Made by a program: the position numbers and the translations under genes. A DNA stretch of 64,000 nt. Source: Isoperla grammatica. Its lineage: Eukaryota; Arthropoda; Insecta; Plecoptera; Perlodidae. Below, piece after piece: positions 30,418 to 41,709 of the stretch. Under the pieces are notes generated by a model. It searched no databases, had not been told where the DNA came from, and was given only the letters and a program-made list of their open reading frames with translations. Where the stretch lies: assembly GCA_945910005.1 (NCBI GenBank), contig OX246747.1, positions 13,640,880 through 13,704,879 of the forward strand, given 5' to 3'. Numbering within the stretch: position 1 is the stretch's first letter; the number at the start of each line of letters is the position of its first letter.

Positions 30418-31259
30418 ATTATTTCTTTTCAAAATACTTCATGATGTCCAACATTTTCTCAGCAAGTTAAAATTCCTTCTGATCCCTTTCCTTCATATGC
30501 GCAATCAATGGATCTTCAATAGGCGGGCACTTCTTTTTGGTACTTGCTTTTCCACACTGGTCATTGCTATGCCGGCGGAAGCGTATGCTTCTGGTAGGGC
30601 CACCCTAGCCGGACTGGTCGAGGTGGAGAAGTCAGACGAAGTGCAGTCCACACCCCAATCCCCTTTCCCCCCCACTGTCCCACTGAATATTTCTCCTCTC
30701 ACTTGGCCCTGCCCTCCCTTGCTGGACTCCCGTATGACGACTCACGCGGCGTACAATGGGTCTGATTCGGATGTGGCTTTATTCTTCATTATCATCTTTC
30801 TCATCTTCATTATCACCCGCTTATCGTCTCAATTAGCCATCGTTGCATAAATATGAGACGTTAAGCCCCAATAATCATCATCATCATTAACTCCATCGGC
30901 GGTGATGGAGAGTCAGAAGTGGTACCGGTACCAGAAGATGCGGATGCTGTTGTTGTAGACAGGTAAACTGAATGTGACAAACCATGTTCATAATGTTCTG
31001 GGAGGCGAGGAGAAGCGACTGAACTAGGAACTGAAGGTAGAGATATACTTGGTTCACTCTCTCACAAAACCAAATATTCGGCAAAGTCATAAGATGTGTC
31101 TACTGAGTCGGAATTCGAGGACATTGGCCCAGGGCTGGGAGACTTTGATGAATCTATCAGGAATGGCGGTGACATAATGTGGCGCTCACTCATGACTGTG
31201 TCAATAGCATGTAAATATGGCCAAGTTGTTGCCAAAAGGTCATAACTTACAGTACTCAT
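30418..31259 (-). pseudogene. Harbinger accessory protein (Myb/SANT-like), middle and C-terminal parts
   Basis: Minus strand: TTWPYLHAIDTVMSERHIMS (end of the Myb/SANT-type trihelix domain), a Ser/Pro-rich linker, SHSVYLSTTTASAS, then across a SINE CPPIEDPLIAHMKERDQKEF and LAEKMLDIMKYFEKK stop. One TAA lies in the last part. It is divergent to the Harbinger transposase fragment at 31469-32104, the normal two-gene arrangement of Harbinger, where this protein brings the transposase to the ends. Confidence 0.55.
30566..30878 (+). mobile_element. drzSINE-B, 5' truncated
   Basis: Begins gctatgccggcgg in the P4 domain; complete body; tail ends in atcatcatcatc instead of atcaatca. Confidence 0.85.
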
Positions 31260-31468
31260 TCCGGTAGGAGCATTTTTCAGCTCCTGGAATTAACATTTTG
31301 TTAGTAGGCCTTAGCAAAGTCTACGTTATTGGTGTAGGTGGGTTGTCATTGTTTTATTTTAAAGGGATAGGCTATAGCCCCGTGTGATACTTAAGTTCAT
31401 GTTACGTACATGACGGAACTAAATTCAAGTTACTGTTACATACATGTTCCACTCGGCTGAACGCATTA

Positions 31469-32104
31469 TTGCATTGCATATGCAATTCATTATTCCCTGG
31501 CAGTACAAGCGATAAGTTCATCTGGAATTCACCCAATTTAAAAAGGGCTCTAACAAGGAAATATGAAGAAAATAGGAACATGGGGTTCTATCTTTTAGGA
31601 GATAGTGGGTACAACCTAGAACCCTGGCTGCTAATTCCACACAGCAGGGTGGAACCAAACTCTCCAGAAGAGTTATTCAATGAACGTCAGATGGTTGTTC
31701 GCAGCATTATCGAACGTTGTAACGGTTTGTTAAAAGCTCGCTTTCGATGTTGCTTAAAGGATCGTGTGCTACACTATCATCCTAAGATGGTTTCCCAAAT
31801 CGTGTGTGCATGTTGTGTATTACACAACGTTTGTGTTGATGCAAGACTTGACATGAATGTGGACTCTGAAGAAGAAGATTTATCCTCATCATCGTCATCA
31901 TCAGAGAGTGAGAAAGACATCGAAGAAGAGAGGCCAGCAGGTAGACAACGGAACCCAGTCCTGGTTGCAGGAGAGAGTACGAGCACGCTTGATTCAGAAG
32001 CACTTCACATAAATAGGAAAAAGTGTTTTAAATATCAATTAAATAAAACACTGGTTATGTTGATAGGTAGCAATCGGCATGAGAGTTGGTATGGGACTCA
32101 ATAG
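31469..32104 (+). pseudogene. Harbinger transposase, C-terminal two thirds
   Basis: FPGSTSDKFIWN (second catalytic Asp region), LLGDSGYNLEPWLLIP, RSIIERCNGLLKARFRCCL (catalytic Glu), VCACCVLHNVCVD, then an acidic Ser-rich C-tail. A possible acceptor (ttccctggcag) precedes it at 31504. The part with the first Asp is absent, so the gene is incomplete. It is much less damaged than the 19-22 kb copy and belongs to a different subfamily. Confidence 0.82.
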
Positions 32105-32316
32105 CTTACCTTCGTAGTGTGGTGCAATCTGAGCATTTGTGTCACATTGAAACTAACTGTAGAACCAAATTTGTATTTAGTATTGTCTATTCACTCTGTT
32201 GAAAGTTAACTGCTTTTTTCAGTGCGTGACATAATACATTGTAAATGTGCTTCATTGCTATGACGATTCCAGGTCAACATTTACATTATGTTTACATTAT
32301 CGGTTTAGTTGCTTTA
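32105..32316. other. 3' flank of the Harbinger gene; no gene seen
   Basis: Spacer. Confidence 0.35.
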
Positions 32317-32395
32317 AAATTAAAGTCCCCACTAAAAACCAGTCTTGTACTGAGTGGGTAGACTCTATAAGTACGAATTTATTTATTTATTAACA
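32317..32395 (+). repeat. Dispersed repeat shared with 11316-11405
   Basis: attaaagtccccactaaaaa.., tactgagtgggtagactct, atttatttattta. Same distance and strand relative to a Harbinger C-terminus as the other copy. Confidence 0.6.
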
Positions 32396-32796
32396 AATCT
32401 GTTTTTTTTTTGCTTTCTCTATTACTATAATGTCTCATCATGCAAATCCTCGGCTTACACCACACATTGAAGGTAAGCTGTTGGATCCTTCCGTAACACT
32501 CAGTGAAAGTAAACAATTCACTGAAATAATGTTGAAGAGTTTATAAAGATCCAAGATTATTTTATTTAAGCAGTTGTGCATGTTGTACAAAAATATGTCA
32601 AACCTCTTCAGTAAGAGGATGAGTAAAATAATATTCATAAAACACCTAAATATCCTAAGTTTAGTTTCCTAATTTACTTGAGTTGTGTTTTAAAAAATTT
32701 CAACATTTTGTTGGCAATAACTGATAATTTTTTAACATGTTCTGCTTGTGCGGTGGATGCTTTGGCATGCTCCTCAGCTGCCTCAGCTCGATTTTT
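32396..32796. other. No gene seen
   Basis: A minus-strand stretch rich in Ala/Glu just before the SINE (RRKNRAEAAEEHAKA, then LSVIANKMLKFFK) could be the coiled-coil end of a transposon protein; the frame ends at 32674. Not assigned. Confidence 0.3.
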
Positions 32797-32807
32797 CCGC
32801 CGTAGCA

Positions 32808-33285
32808 CCTGCCCAGGGACTGCTACCTTATCGTGGTGGGCAGGTTTGCGTGCTTTGTTGATCCCGAGAGCTATGCCGGCGGAAGCGTATGCTTCTGTTA
32901 TGGCCACCCAAGCCGGACTGGTCGAGGAGGAGAAGTCAGACGAAGTGCAGTCCACACCCCAATCCCCTTTTCCCCCCACTGTCCCATTGAATATTTCTCC
33001 TCCCACTTGGCCCTGCCCTCCCTTGCTGGACTTCCGTATGACGACTCACGCAACGTACAATGGATCTGATTCGGATGTGGCTTTATTCTTCATTATCATC
33101 TTTCTCATCTTCATTATCACCCGCTCATCGTCTCGATTAGCCATCGTTGCATAAATATGAAACGATAAGCCCCATTAATCAATCATGCAATAAAACAATA
33201 AGTAACGAGTTACATTATCTTGGTGGCGCAAAATGACCTAACTGGTTGAAGCGCCCTTAAACCCAATAAACTAACTAACTAACTG
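32808..33285 (+). mobile_element. drzSINE-B with an extra ~100-bp second tail; ribozyme 32808-32953
   Basis: The B tail (attaatcaatcat, to ~33186) is followed by unrelated sequence ending in gaagcgcccttaaacccaat and (aact)n. The exact 11-bp duplication ccgccgtagca stands at 32797-32807 and 33286-33296, so both tails went in together. Ribozyme strands are intact. Confidence 0.88.
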
Positions 33286-33296
33286 CCGCCGTAGCA

Positions 33297-34569
33297 ATCC
33301 GTCCCAGCAATTCATTTTTTTTGTTTTTTATTTTTATGAGCTCCGTCTGTTTTCCAAGAAGCTGGAAGTTGCCTCCTTGGTATTCTTCAACTCCATTTGA
33401 GGGACTCGAAGGCGATTTCTCAGGCCTGTGGATATTGATGGGGATGTGGATAGTGACGGGGACATTGATGAGGGAGGGGGGGGGGGGAGAGAGATACGGA
33501 CGAGATTTAACCCTTAATATTCTCAAGAATGAGAATTTTCCTCGACTCATAAATTCTTAAAATTAGGATATTTATTTATTTTTGAGAAAAACGAGTCCCA
33601 GTTTAAAACCTTGTTTTGATGCCATTATAGGCAGTAGGCTATTGCAAGGGGCACTTGACCTCATCGTCATCAACAAATGGTTACCTCCGATCACAGATTG
33701 TATGTCAGATCTAGACTTAAAATTAGAATTGGCAACGAGAACTCTGCATTCGGACACGTCCCAAAAAAGTCAATTGATACTTATCTACACCCCCCCCCCC
33801 CCCCCCCCCCTCCAGTATCTTTGAATTCAGTTACCGTATGTAAGGAAACAATTAAATGTAAATGTTAACTAAATGCAAAATAAATTACAAAACGATACCA
33901 CTAAAAAGTGCACCATACGGCACCCCATCCCCCCATATTTAGATGATACAAAATTAATTACATTTAAAAAGGTATCTTGCTTTATCTCGTTAGGGATGTG
34001 GGGACAAAAATAGATTACAATTGGAAAAAAACATTTGTTAACAATGCATGCTAAATAAACTAAACATCCACACACCACTCTACAATTTGCAAATGATAGG
34101 TTAGCCTACCTTGTAACGGTGAGTGAACAATATTCATAATCCCCACATGACGCCACACCGCCCATGATTGCGACACAATTGATGAGGACATACATATCCT
34201 AGATCATTTTGTTAAAACTATTCGAATTTAATAAAAAGACTAATTTAGACTTTAAAAAGTAAACATAAGTAGTAATATAAAAATTAAAATTTACTACACA
34301 TTCCAATTTTATTTCAGAAACAGGCTGAAATTGAAAAACTAGGAATTTCGTGTTCTACCACAACAGCCTTCAATTGTTTCTCCGTGGCAACATCAAAGTT
34401 TGATCACAATCAAAGGTGTGACGTACGTGCAACCTACGAATAGGATTGCCTATAGCTTAATCACATACATGCTTTGTCATTAAAACTTAATCGTCAACTT
34501 CAACATATATTCAAGAAAGTAATAACATTTCCTGACCAATGCCCAATAATACCTCCCAATTGTTGGGGG
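33297..34569. other. No gene seen; poly-G and poly-C tracts
   Basis: G-run near 33477, C-run at 33789-33811. Short frames only. Confidence 0.35.
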
Positions 34570-34798
34570 TTGTTGGTGGGGGGGGAGGTATCACTTGTCC
34601 CGCCATCTTCATTTTGAAATATGGCAATCCTAGCTGACCGACCCCCCACTACAAAAATAGTTCCTATGCCACTGGGGAGGGGAGTGCCCCCTCCCCAGTG
34701 GCATAGGAACTATTTTTGTAGTGGGGGGTCAGCTAGGATTGCCATATTTCAAAATGAAGATGGCGGGACAAGTGATACCCCCCCCCCCCCAACAACAA
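34570..34798. repeat. Long near-perfect palindrome, arms ~100-110 bp, 3-4 bp centre
   Basis: From ggtatcacttgtcccgcc (34587) to ccactggggagggg (34681), then the reverse complement from ccccctccccagtggc (34685) to ggcgggacaagtgatacc (34781). One inserted base in the left arm. The outer part is g-run and c-run with ttgttg/caacaa. Confidence 0.9.
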
Positions 34799-36390
34799 TG
34801 CCGCAGGTGAAAATTTTTAAAATCAGGAGTTTTTGAGTGATTTCTGAGCATTTCAGACAAAATACCCGACTGAAAGTAACACTTAAATAAATACTGAAAT
34901 ACTGCCGTTTGTGTAGTGCAAACACCCCCAAAATTTGGCTAAATGGGATGTTGGTTGTTATGGGCATAACTTTTGAATCGTACGGTACTACCCCTCTCAC
35001 CCCTCGCCACAGAGATAAGCAGACGACTGGCGTAGGAAAAGATAACGAGACAGTTGTAGTCGAGCGATCGTCCGAGCATTACCCCGATTGAGGGAAGTGA
35101 TTGCGTGTGCACGGATAGGAAACCTAGTCGACGGTGGAGCTACTGAGACTGTTGTGACAGTAAGGCTTACATTGTCTGCACTAGCGTCTTGGACGGAAGT
35201 ATTCCTTGAACGAACATTAACAAGTTGCTAAAGGAGATCGACTGTTGTTCCGATACTCGGAACATTAACCGGAACTAAGAGATACGACTACGACGGCTGC
35301 TGATTCCTGGCGTGACGGACGGACGCCTGGGGACGGTTCTGGCGAGCTGGCGCATCCCGCACACACCCCCTACCTGGCCTGACTCACCCTATACCGGAGA
35401 GAAGGCTGAGACTACGGCTGATAAGTACTCCTGAACACTCCTATGGATGTTCAGTCATTATCATTATTATTTGTTATCCCCTTTCAATAGACTTTTTCCC
35501 AGAGTTAGTGTTTACATTATTTACGTAAACCAATATCAACAATGTGCAGTCATCGCCAAGCACGGCTGATACTAACGAGTGTTTCTCTTAATTCTTCATT
35601 ATTGACTGTACTATTACGCTCACTCTGAACATTGCTATGGTTGTTTACGTACATGACGTCGTAAAGCCATCATCAACTGTCAACCTAAGTTGCCAGCACG
35701 GCAGGGTTAGACAATGGTCTCTTGAATAACGCCTCAGTGACTTTATTAAATTACGCTATTCATCACAATCATCTTATTGTATATTGTTCTATTATCAAAT
35801 TTTGTAAATGAATATTATCTCTCAATATCACCCTGCAACTATTATTGTTGTTGTGGTAACCTTGGTACTGATGTTAGTCAATGGTTTTTATAAGGTGTCA
35901 GTGGCTTTACCAATTACACTATTAATTATCATCATCATAATATTGAATTAGTATCACATTATCTGTGTCACAGAATTCTATTTCTATTGTTATTATTTCT
36001 CTTGTTGTTATTTATTATGTCACCGTGCGATCACTACAGTTAGTCATTTTGTCCCTTGTCTTTTGATTAAGATTATTTATAGTAAACTGGTGTTTAATTT
36101 TGTAAGGCATTTGCCCTGTCAGTGGTGCCAACCCAATAACACCGATACCCGATACTGTCTTATCGGTCACTATATTTGTATCATTGTTAATCGTTTCCAT
36201 CTATTGTTACTAATACCCACGTTAACATTATTATCAATTATTACATTATTATAAAATATCATCTTATCTTATCATTATTAGCATATACAATTGTGACAGC
36301 CTCTCTCTCTATGGTTTCTTGTTTTTCCCAAATTCCCTTAAAAAAAAACAATTAAAGTGGAGCCCTACCAGTTCACACATACGTCTCTCG
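34799..36390. other. No gene seen
   Basis: Mixed then A/T-rich sequence. No repeat or frame recognised in 1.6 kb. Confidence 0.35.
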
Positions 36391-37621
36391 TCAGGGTACT
36401 CCTGAACCTGACCCACCCCCCACCACTGCAGCTAGCCGGCACTCGATCCCCATTGAGTATTTTCCGCTGTGGGCACGTAGCAACTCTGAAGGATAACTGT
36501 AATTTTGTCTAATTTTCCGTACAGGCTTTGACAGTTTTGGTGGATTAGTTTTAGGCCCCCTGTGTGCACGTTTTGGGTTTACCACTAGTGGCTCTGAGCT
36601 TGTGCCATTTGAAAAAAATCATTTACATTCAAGGCTATATTATCTAAATCTAACATTGAGCTCAGAATTTCACAATTGTCTCTGGCCGTTATAATTGCAT
36701 CTTAGTCAAAACCCCAAAAATGATCTTCCTCATCAGATATGGTCCCTTTGCTTTCCTTCTGCTTGGTCTGGTCTTTACGTTGGGTCTCTTGTCCCGGTTG
36801 ATTCATTAGGGGACTGCCCGGGTTCATGTCACTCACCGCTGGGAGCAGAGTGTCGTTCTCCTTAGTTTTGATGACCTGGATCCCATCTCTTTCCGTGGGC
36901 AAAGATTCGTTGGACCTAACATCGGTGCCAGGACTTCGCTAGATACGCTGTTGTCCGATGGATCGTCGTGGGCCGGCGTCTGGACGGCCGAGGTGTGTGG
37001 CATCCATGGTCTCGGCCTAGCCTACGGTTGCAGTCGGCGTGTTGACCCTTTGCTTGAAGCAGGTAACAGTGGGGGGATCTCGGAAAGGTTCTGCAGGGGT
37101 GTGGAGGGATTTCTAGATTCAAAAGACTGGTGGGCTGGTTGTAATTTGTGTTTCGTGGATTCAAAATATGTACCCTGGCCAGATACTGGTGAGGGTGCGG
37201 GCATTAGTTCCTGTTGGTTTGAGGGCCTGGGCCTAGTCGTCTTCTTTGGGCCTACTTCTTGCCTTTCTATAATTTTCGTTGGGAATTTCGGGCTTGGAGT
37301 TGGTTTCTGTTGCTGTAGGCGTAGGGCCACTTCGTCTGATGGTTCAGGTCTACTGCAGTTGCCAGGCCTAGAGCTAGGCCTAGGCCTGTATGTAGGGAAA
37401 GGGGGCACACAGTAGGACTCCTTCTCTCTGGAGTTTTGAGTTGGAAAATCACTTGCCGCAGGTCCATATGCCTGCTCCGTGCTAGGCCTACACCGGACCG
37501 AAAATAACCTCACTTAATTTTCCATTTCCATCACATGGCCTTTTAACTGATCTAGTTTAGCCGCAATTTCACTTAGGATGTCACTAACGGGTGTGGTTTG
37601 CGTTCTTAGTGAGTCCATTTT
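36391..37621 (-). pseudogene. Unassigned minus-strand ORF cluster, gag-like composition
   Basis: Reading minus from 37621: MDSLRTQTTPVSDILSEIAA, KLDQLKGHVMEME then a stop; next frame a Pro/Ser/Gln-rich 163-codon ORF (37513-37022); then KDQTKQKESKGTISDEEDHF (36902-36702) and a 64-codon ORF (36585-36391). A short coiled coil followed by a Pro-rich disordered stretch is gag-like, but there is no zinc knuckle, protease or RT. Could be a decayed retroelement or a host gene. Confidence 0.25.
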
Positions 37622-37639
37622 GATTCAGGTCAAAAGGGA

Positions 37640-38418
37640 TTGACACTTCGCAGTGTCAGAATGCAAGTGTTCTATCTCCAATTATGCAGTTTTGAGTAAT
37701 GGGGACCCAAAGTTTCAGTCAAGTATAGCTTTAGACCCTTATTCACAAACAAAAAGTGTTTGATGCTATAAAGCATATTGATGTAATACTAACAATTCCT
37801 CAATTTTTCAGAATTGAGAGATTAGTTTTTGCTGTCGAAATGAATATTGTTGATTGGAGATAGAACATTTGGATTTTGGGTAAAAATGAAAACAAGAATG
37901 CATTTGTTCTATCTCCATATTCTGTTGCTTTTTTACTGTCATTCACCTTTACAACATGGGTAATAGTTACAATTAAATGATTTTAAAATATAGTTAGATC
38001 TATATTAACATAATACAACACATATTGATGATACATTTGAATCTAAAAGTGAATATAATGGCCCAGTACTAACGTAATTCAGTTGGAAATTACATTTTTT
38101 CCACTGACATGCTGATATGACAGGCAATTTACCATAATAATAATTAATAATAATATAAAATAATTATTAATTAATATAATATATAATATTAATGATTAAT
38201 ATTAATGATAATTAAGAGGCCTTGTTTAAATTACAAAAAAAATTTTGATAAGAAAAACATGTTTGTGTTTCTTGTTTCAGCTACATGAGGGTATTGTAGA
38301 ATGCCTTGTCTACGTCACTCATGTAGCGGTACATACTTTTTATGTCTTTTTTCTTATCATCATATTTTAAGGTTGGTTTTGTGCCTATTGCGACAATGTT
38401 CGGTATCTGCTCCATAAG
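37640..38418. other. No gene seen; small inverted repeats
   Basis: caagtgttctatctccaat at ~37665 and its inverted copy at ~37854 (one mismatch); hairpin ctacatgag/ctcatgtag at ~38280-38332. Confidence 0.4.
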
Positions 38419-38690
38419 TTAGTAAGATGGTCTTTTTTTAGCCACGCGAACAGACTTTGACTTCCAAAGCCGCACTGTTGTAAGGGGGGAATTAAAATTG
38501 TTCCAATACTTCAGGGTGCTGATATCCTCGGATGAATAGCATAAATGTTTCACTTTTGTGTATGGCACCTGATTGAATTTGACATGGGATGAAACAGCCT
38601 GGTAATTAAGGAAGGTGCGTCCATGCATTTGCAAAAATTGCATGTTTCCATTTCTGCCTAGTTGTGTCAGAGCACGCAACAAGGCAGGCG

Positions 38691-38836
38691 CCTGCCCTGG
38701 GACTGCTACCTTATCGTGGTGGGCAGGTTTGCGTGCTTTGTTGATCCCGAGAGCTATGCCGGCGGAAGCGTATGCTTCTGGTAGGGCCACCCTAGCCGGA
38801 CTGGTCGAGGAGGAGAAGTCAGATGAAATGCAGTCC
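38691..38836 (+). ncRNA. HDV-like ribozyme with mutated J4/2 cytosine
   Basis: P1 CCTGCCC/GGGCAGG, P2 GGACTGC/GCAGTCC (38830-38836) and L3 intact, but J4/2 reads TGAA instead of CGAA (38824-38827). If C is the catalytic base, this copy should be inactive now. Confidence 0.75.
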
Positions 38837-39295
38837 ACACCTTAAGAGGACGCGGGCGTGCAGACCTTCAGAAGAATCGTTGCCAATTCTGCAGTTTTTG
38901 AGATAATCAATTTATTTTTTTTGCGTAATGTTACTAAAGGAATTATAAATATACCTAATAATACCGATTTTCGATTAAAATTTTTTTCAACTTAGTGATA
39001 TTATAAATATTTTTCTAAATCAGATAACAAAATTTCGTGTTAGTAGGCCTGTCCTTTAGTCTCTCTTGCGAAACATATAGAAAATTCATAATTTTCGCAT
39101 TATAACTACAGCTTCTACAGTTATCCCCAGTTTTGTGTATAGCCGGATAGTATACCGCTGCCCCTGCAACTTGTATTGCGAGCGCGGAGTCGCTACGTCG
39201 CACGTGTTGGAGGGGAAGTGACAAGCTTCGACAGCCACGCTGCACACATGCAGGTGGCCCGACTGCTTTGCGGCGCAAATGTTTGTTGCTCAGCG

Positions 39296-39297
<2 letters not shown>

Positions 39298-39366
<69 letters not shown>
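39298..39366. repeat. (CT)n microsatellite
   Basis: About 69 bp of tc/ct dinucleotides with single interruptions. Opposite-strand frames of Arg/Glu are artefacts. Confidence 0.95.
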
Positions 39367-39429
39367 GTATAAAGATATATATTATTGACTAAAATTTCGT
39401 AAAACTTTCTTGTTGCCATATGAATGGGG

Positions 39430-39847
39430 TGTGTATGAATGATAAGCTTGTTTCCTGTTTTCCTGCTTCTTTTGTTTGTTTGTTTTGTTAAAATGATATG
39501 TATGAATGATCGTAGACACTGATAAAATAATTACTGCGTTATTATTATATTCTAAAATGTTGTCGCTAACTTTAAATTAAACTATAATGCAGTTTTCGAA
39601 TGAATGGTTAACCTTAATTGCAATTAATTTTTTGTTTCTCATTATGAGTTTGTATTTTAGTATATGTATTGAGAAGTTTAATGTTCGTACACTTATCCTT
39701 ATATTATTAATATTGTTGTACTACTGTATATTGTTTTTTGTCTGTATCAAAAATGTATTATTTGTTAAAACGTTGGATGGAAGATAAGGCCTAGCTGGCC
39801 TTAATCTCGCCTTCAATAAAGACCATTATCTATCTATCTATCTATCG
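39430..39847 (+). mobile_element. Probable LINE 3' end with (ATCT)n tail
   Basis: A/T-rich 3' UTR-like sequence, then gcctagctggccttaatctc, an aataaa-type signal and (atct)n at 39827-39847, the usual 3' end of CR1/L2-like LINEs. No RT is attached. Confidence 0.5.
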
Positions 39848-40056
39848 TCACCTCGTCACTTCTTATTAAAAGTACCGTATAAAACCCCCGCTAAAAAGAG
39901 AAGGTGTCCCTGGACTGAAGTGTCCTATTTGTCTCGATTGTTAGCAAATTGCCCTATCCCGTAAACTGTTCACTGATACTTCTGTCCCTTTTACTTCAAT
40001 TTTATTTTTCTATTATCTGTTAGCCTATAGATACTGTTGTGTGACTGTGATGTGTA

Positions 40057-40157
40057 ATGAAATGACTGTCAGACCACGCATCCTGCTCCTGGATGCGCGG
40101 AGAGCGGGTTTGTTCTAGACTAGCCTAGATACTGTTGTGTGACTGTGATGTGTAATG
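40057..40157 (+). repeat. Single unit of the 98-bp satellite
   Basis: aatgactgtcagaccacgca to gtgactgtgatgtgtaatg, separated from the main array by the TIR element. Confidence 0.85.
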
Positions 40158-40326
40158 GGGAATATGCATGATTTTTTTTTTAGCATTTTACTAGATTAGG
40201 ATTGACTTCATGAATACAAAAATATTTTATTTCGATGACATAGAATAAAGTTTCATTTATAAAAATGAGCTGAAAGTTTCACACATATTTATGGCGGGAA
40301 AAACGGGGCATACGTCACCTGCCATG

Positions 40327-41190
40327 TATAGGCCGGACGCCGTAACAAAGAAGGTTGTGTCGTCACGGATGATGTAATAGCAAGTGACCTCACACCTTGT
40401 AATACCAACTTAAATGTAGACTACTACTCAGTGTCTTACCAGAAGTAAACATGTATTGTTATTTCATAGGTTGGTGGACATGGGCCCTGGATTAAATGCT
40501 ATTTTTCTCCTTCTTGGTATGTGTTTGCGGTTTAATTATGCAGGAATAAACTTTAGTTTCTTATTATCTAATTTAGCCTATTATATTCACTTATAAATTA
40601 ACAATTGCTTAATTATGTTTGGGAAAATTTAAAGTAGTTCCGTCCCATCATGCTAGGCATGAAGATATGAAGAAGGAACAGCTACGGACGACCTACCTTT
40701 GTCAATTGCTTTGTCTGTCTGCATATTGTCGTACCCTAAAGGCACAGGGAACGCATATGACCACTCTGAAAGATCCCGAGTAATGTTTTCAGTGTCAATG
40801 TTTCTTGATATCGGTAATAAATTTTCATAAATAATATTACAGGGTAAATCAACCGAACACGGGCGTAAAACGCCGCCATTATTTCCCCACGTGAACTCAA
40901 CTTCTGTCAAACACGAAACGGCAATAAAGACAACAGACCATCAAATGACAAAGAAATACATCAAGTATCCTAGCAACACACAGACGTCAAAGCTTTCTTG
41001 ATGGTAGTATTTTTTAGTCACAGCCTACCAAAGCTAGTATTTTCTAACACCGCCTTGCCATTCAGTGTATTTTCTCTCTGACAGGTATAGTGCGCGGATG
41101 ATCACTGCGTAAACGTCCACATATCACTACGCCGGCCAGAGTAATTAGTTGTGACGACACAACCTTCTTTGTTACGGCGTCCGGCCTATA
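40327..41190. repeat. Perfect 40-bp inverted repeat pair
   Basis: 40327-40366 (starting tataggccggacgccg) is the exact reverse complement of 41151-41190 (ending cggcgtccggcctata). 784 bp between. Confidence 0.92.
40698..40910 (-). CDS. Putative first coding exon of an unknown gene
   Basis: Starts MTEVEFTWGNNGGVLRPCSV and runs open for about 70 codons (IYENLLPISRNIDTENITRD, SYAFPVPLGYDNMQTDKAID) to a GTAGGT donor at 40697. No family recognised; the composition is protein-like. It lies inside the TIR element, so it may be a captured or transposon gene. Confidence 0.4.
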
Positions 41191-41709
41191 TCAGCAATCA
41201 ACCAATCATAAAATAATAAATACAATAACGCTTATTTGTAAATTATCATATCCATAATCATATAAAATCGAATTAATGTCTAGTACGCCTAGTAATAAAT
41301 TTTGAAGCCCAATTACTTTATACCAAACCTATTTTCATAGAATATCAGTAAATATTGGGTGTTGTTATTCGTCTGAAGCAGACTTGACAACGGCTTGAGT
41401 AAAAATTTTGACAAGGTTAGCTTGATAACCTTGAAAATTTGATTGTTTCGTCTAGGAGGCGGTGGCGAATTCCAAGGAGGTTATATGCAAAGTCATTCAT
41501 ATAAGCAGTGATTTTCATGGATTGTGACGTCACATACCGTTTAAAAATAATAGTGCGGGAAACAGATAATTAAACTCTTTGAACATGTATAGAAGCATAA
41601 TGAATTAATTTTAAAACTTCAAAATTAGGTTTGTGATGTCTTTAGATGAATAACAATATATTCCACGTACCTTTAGAGCTAAAGCAAATTCATGCACATT
41701 CCCTATTGA

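Larger units (their letters stand above)
40158..41703. mobile_element. DNA transposon inserted into the 98-bp satellite
   Basis: Ends are inverted (gggaatatgcatg, 40158-40170; catgcacattccc, 41691-41703; one mismatch). Satellite units stand on both sides. A perfect 40-bp subterminal inverted repeat occurs at 40327-40366 and 41151-41190. A minus-strand exon (40910-40698) lies between. No transposase motif seen. Confidence 0.65.

Noticed and set aside
36951..37415. Plus-strand 154-codon Gly/Ser-rich ORF
   Set aside because: Antisense of the Pro-rich minus-strand frame; Gly/Cys-rich translation without any motif.
39015..39419. ORF rich in Arg/Glu over the (CT)n tract
   Set aside because: Microsatellite translation only.
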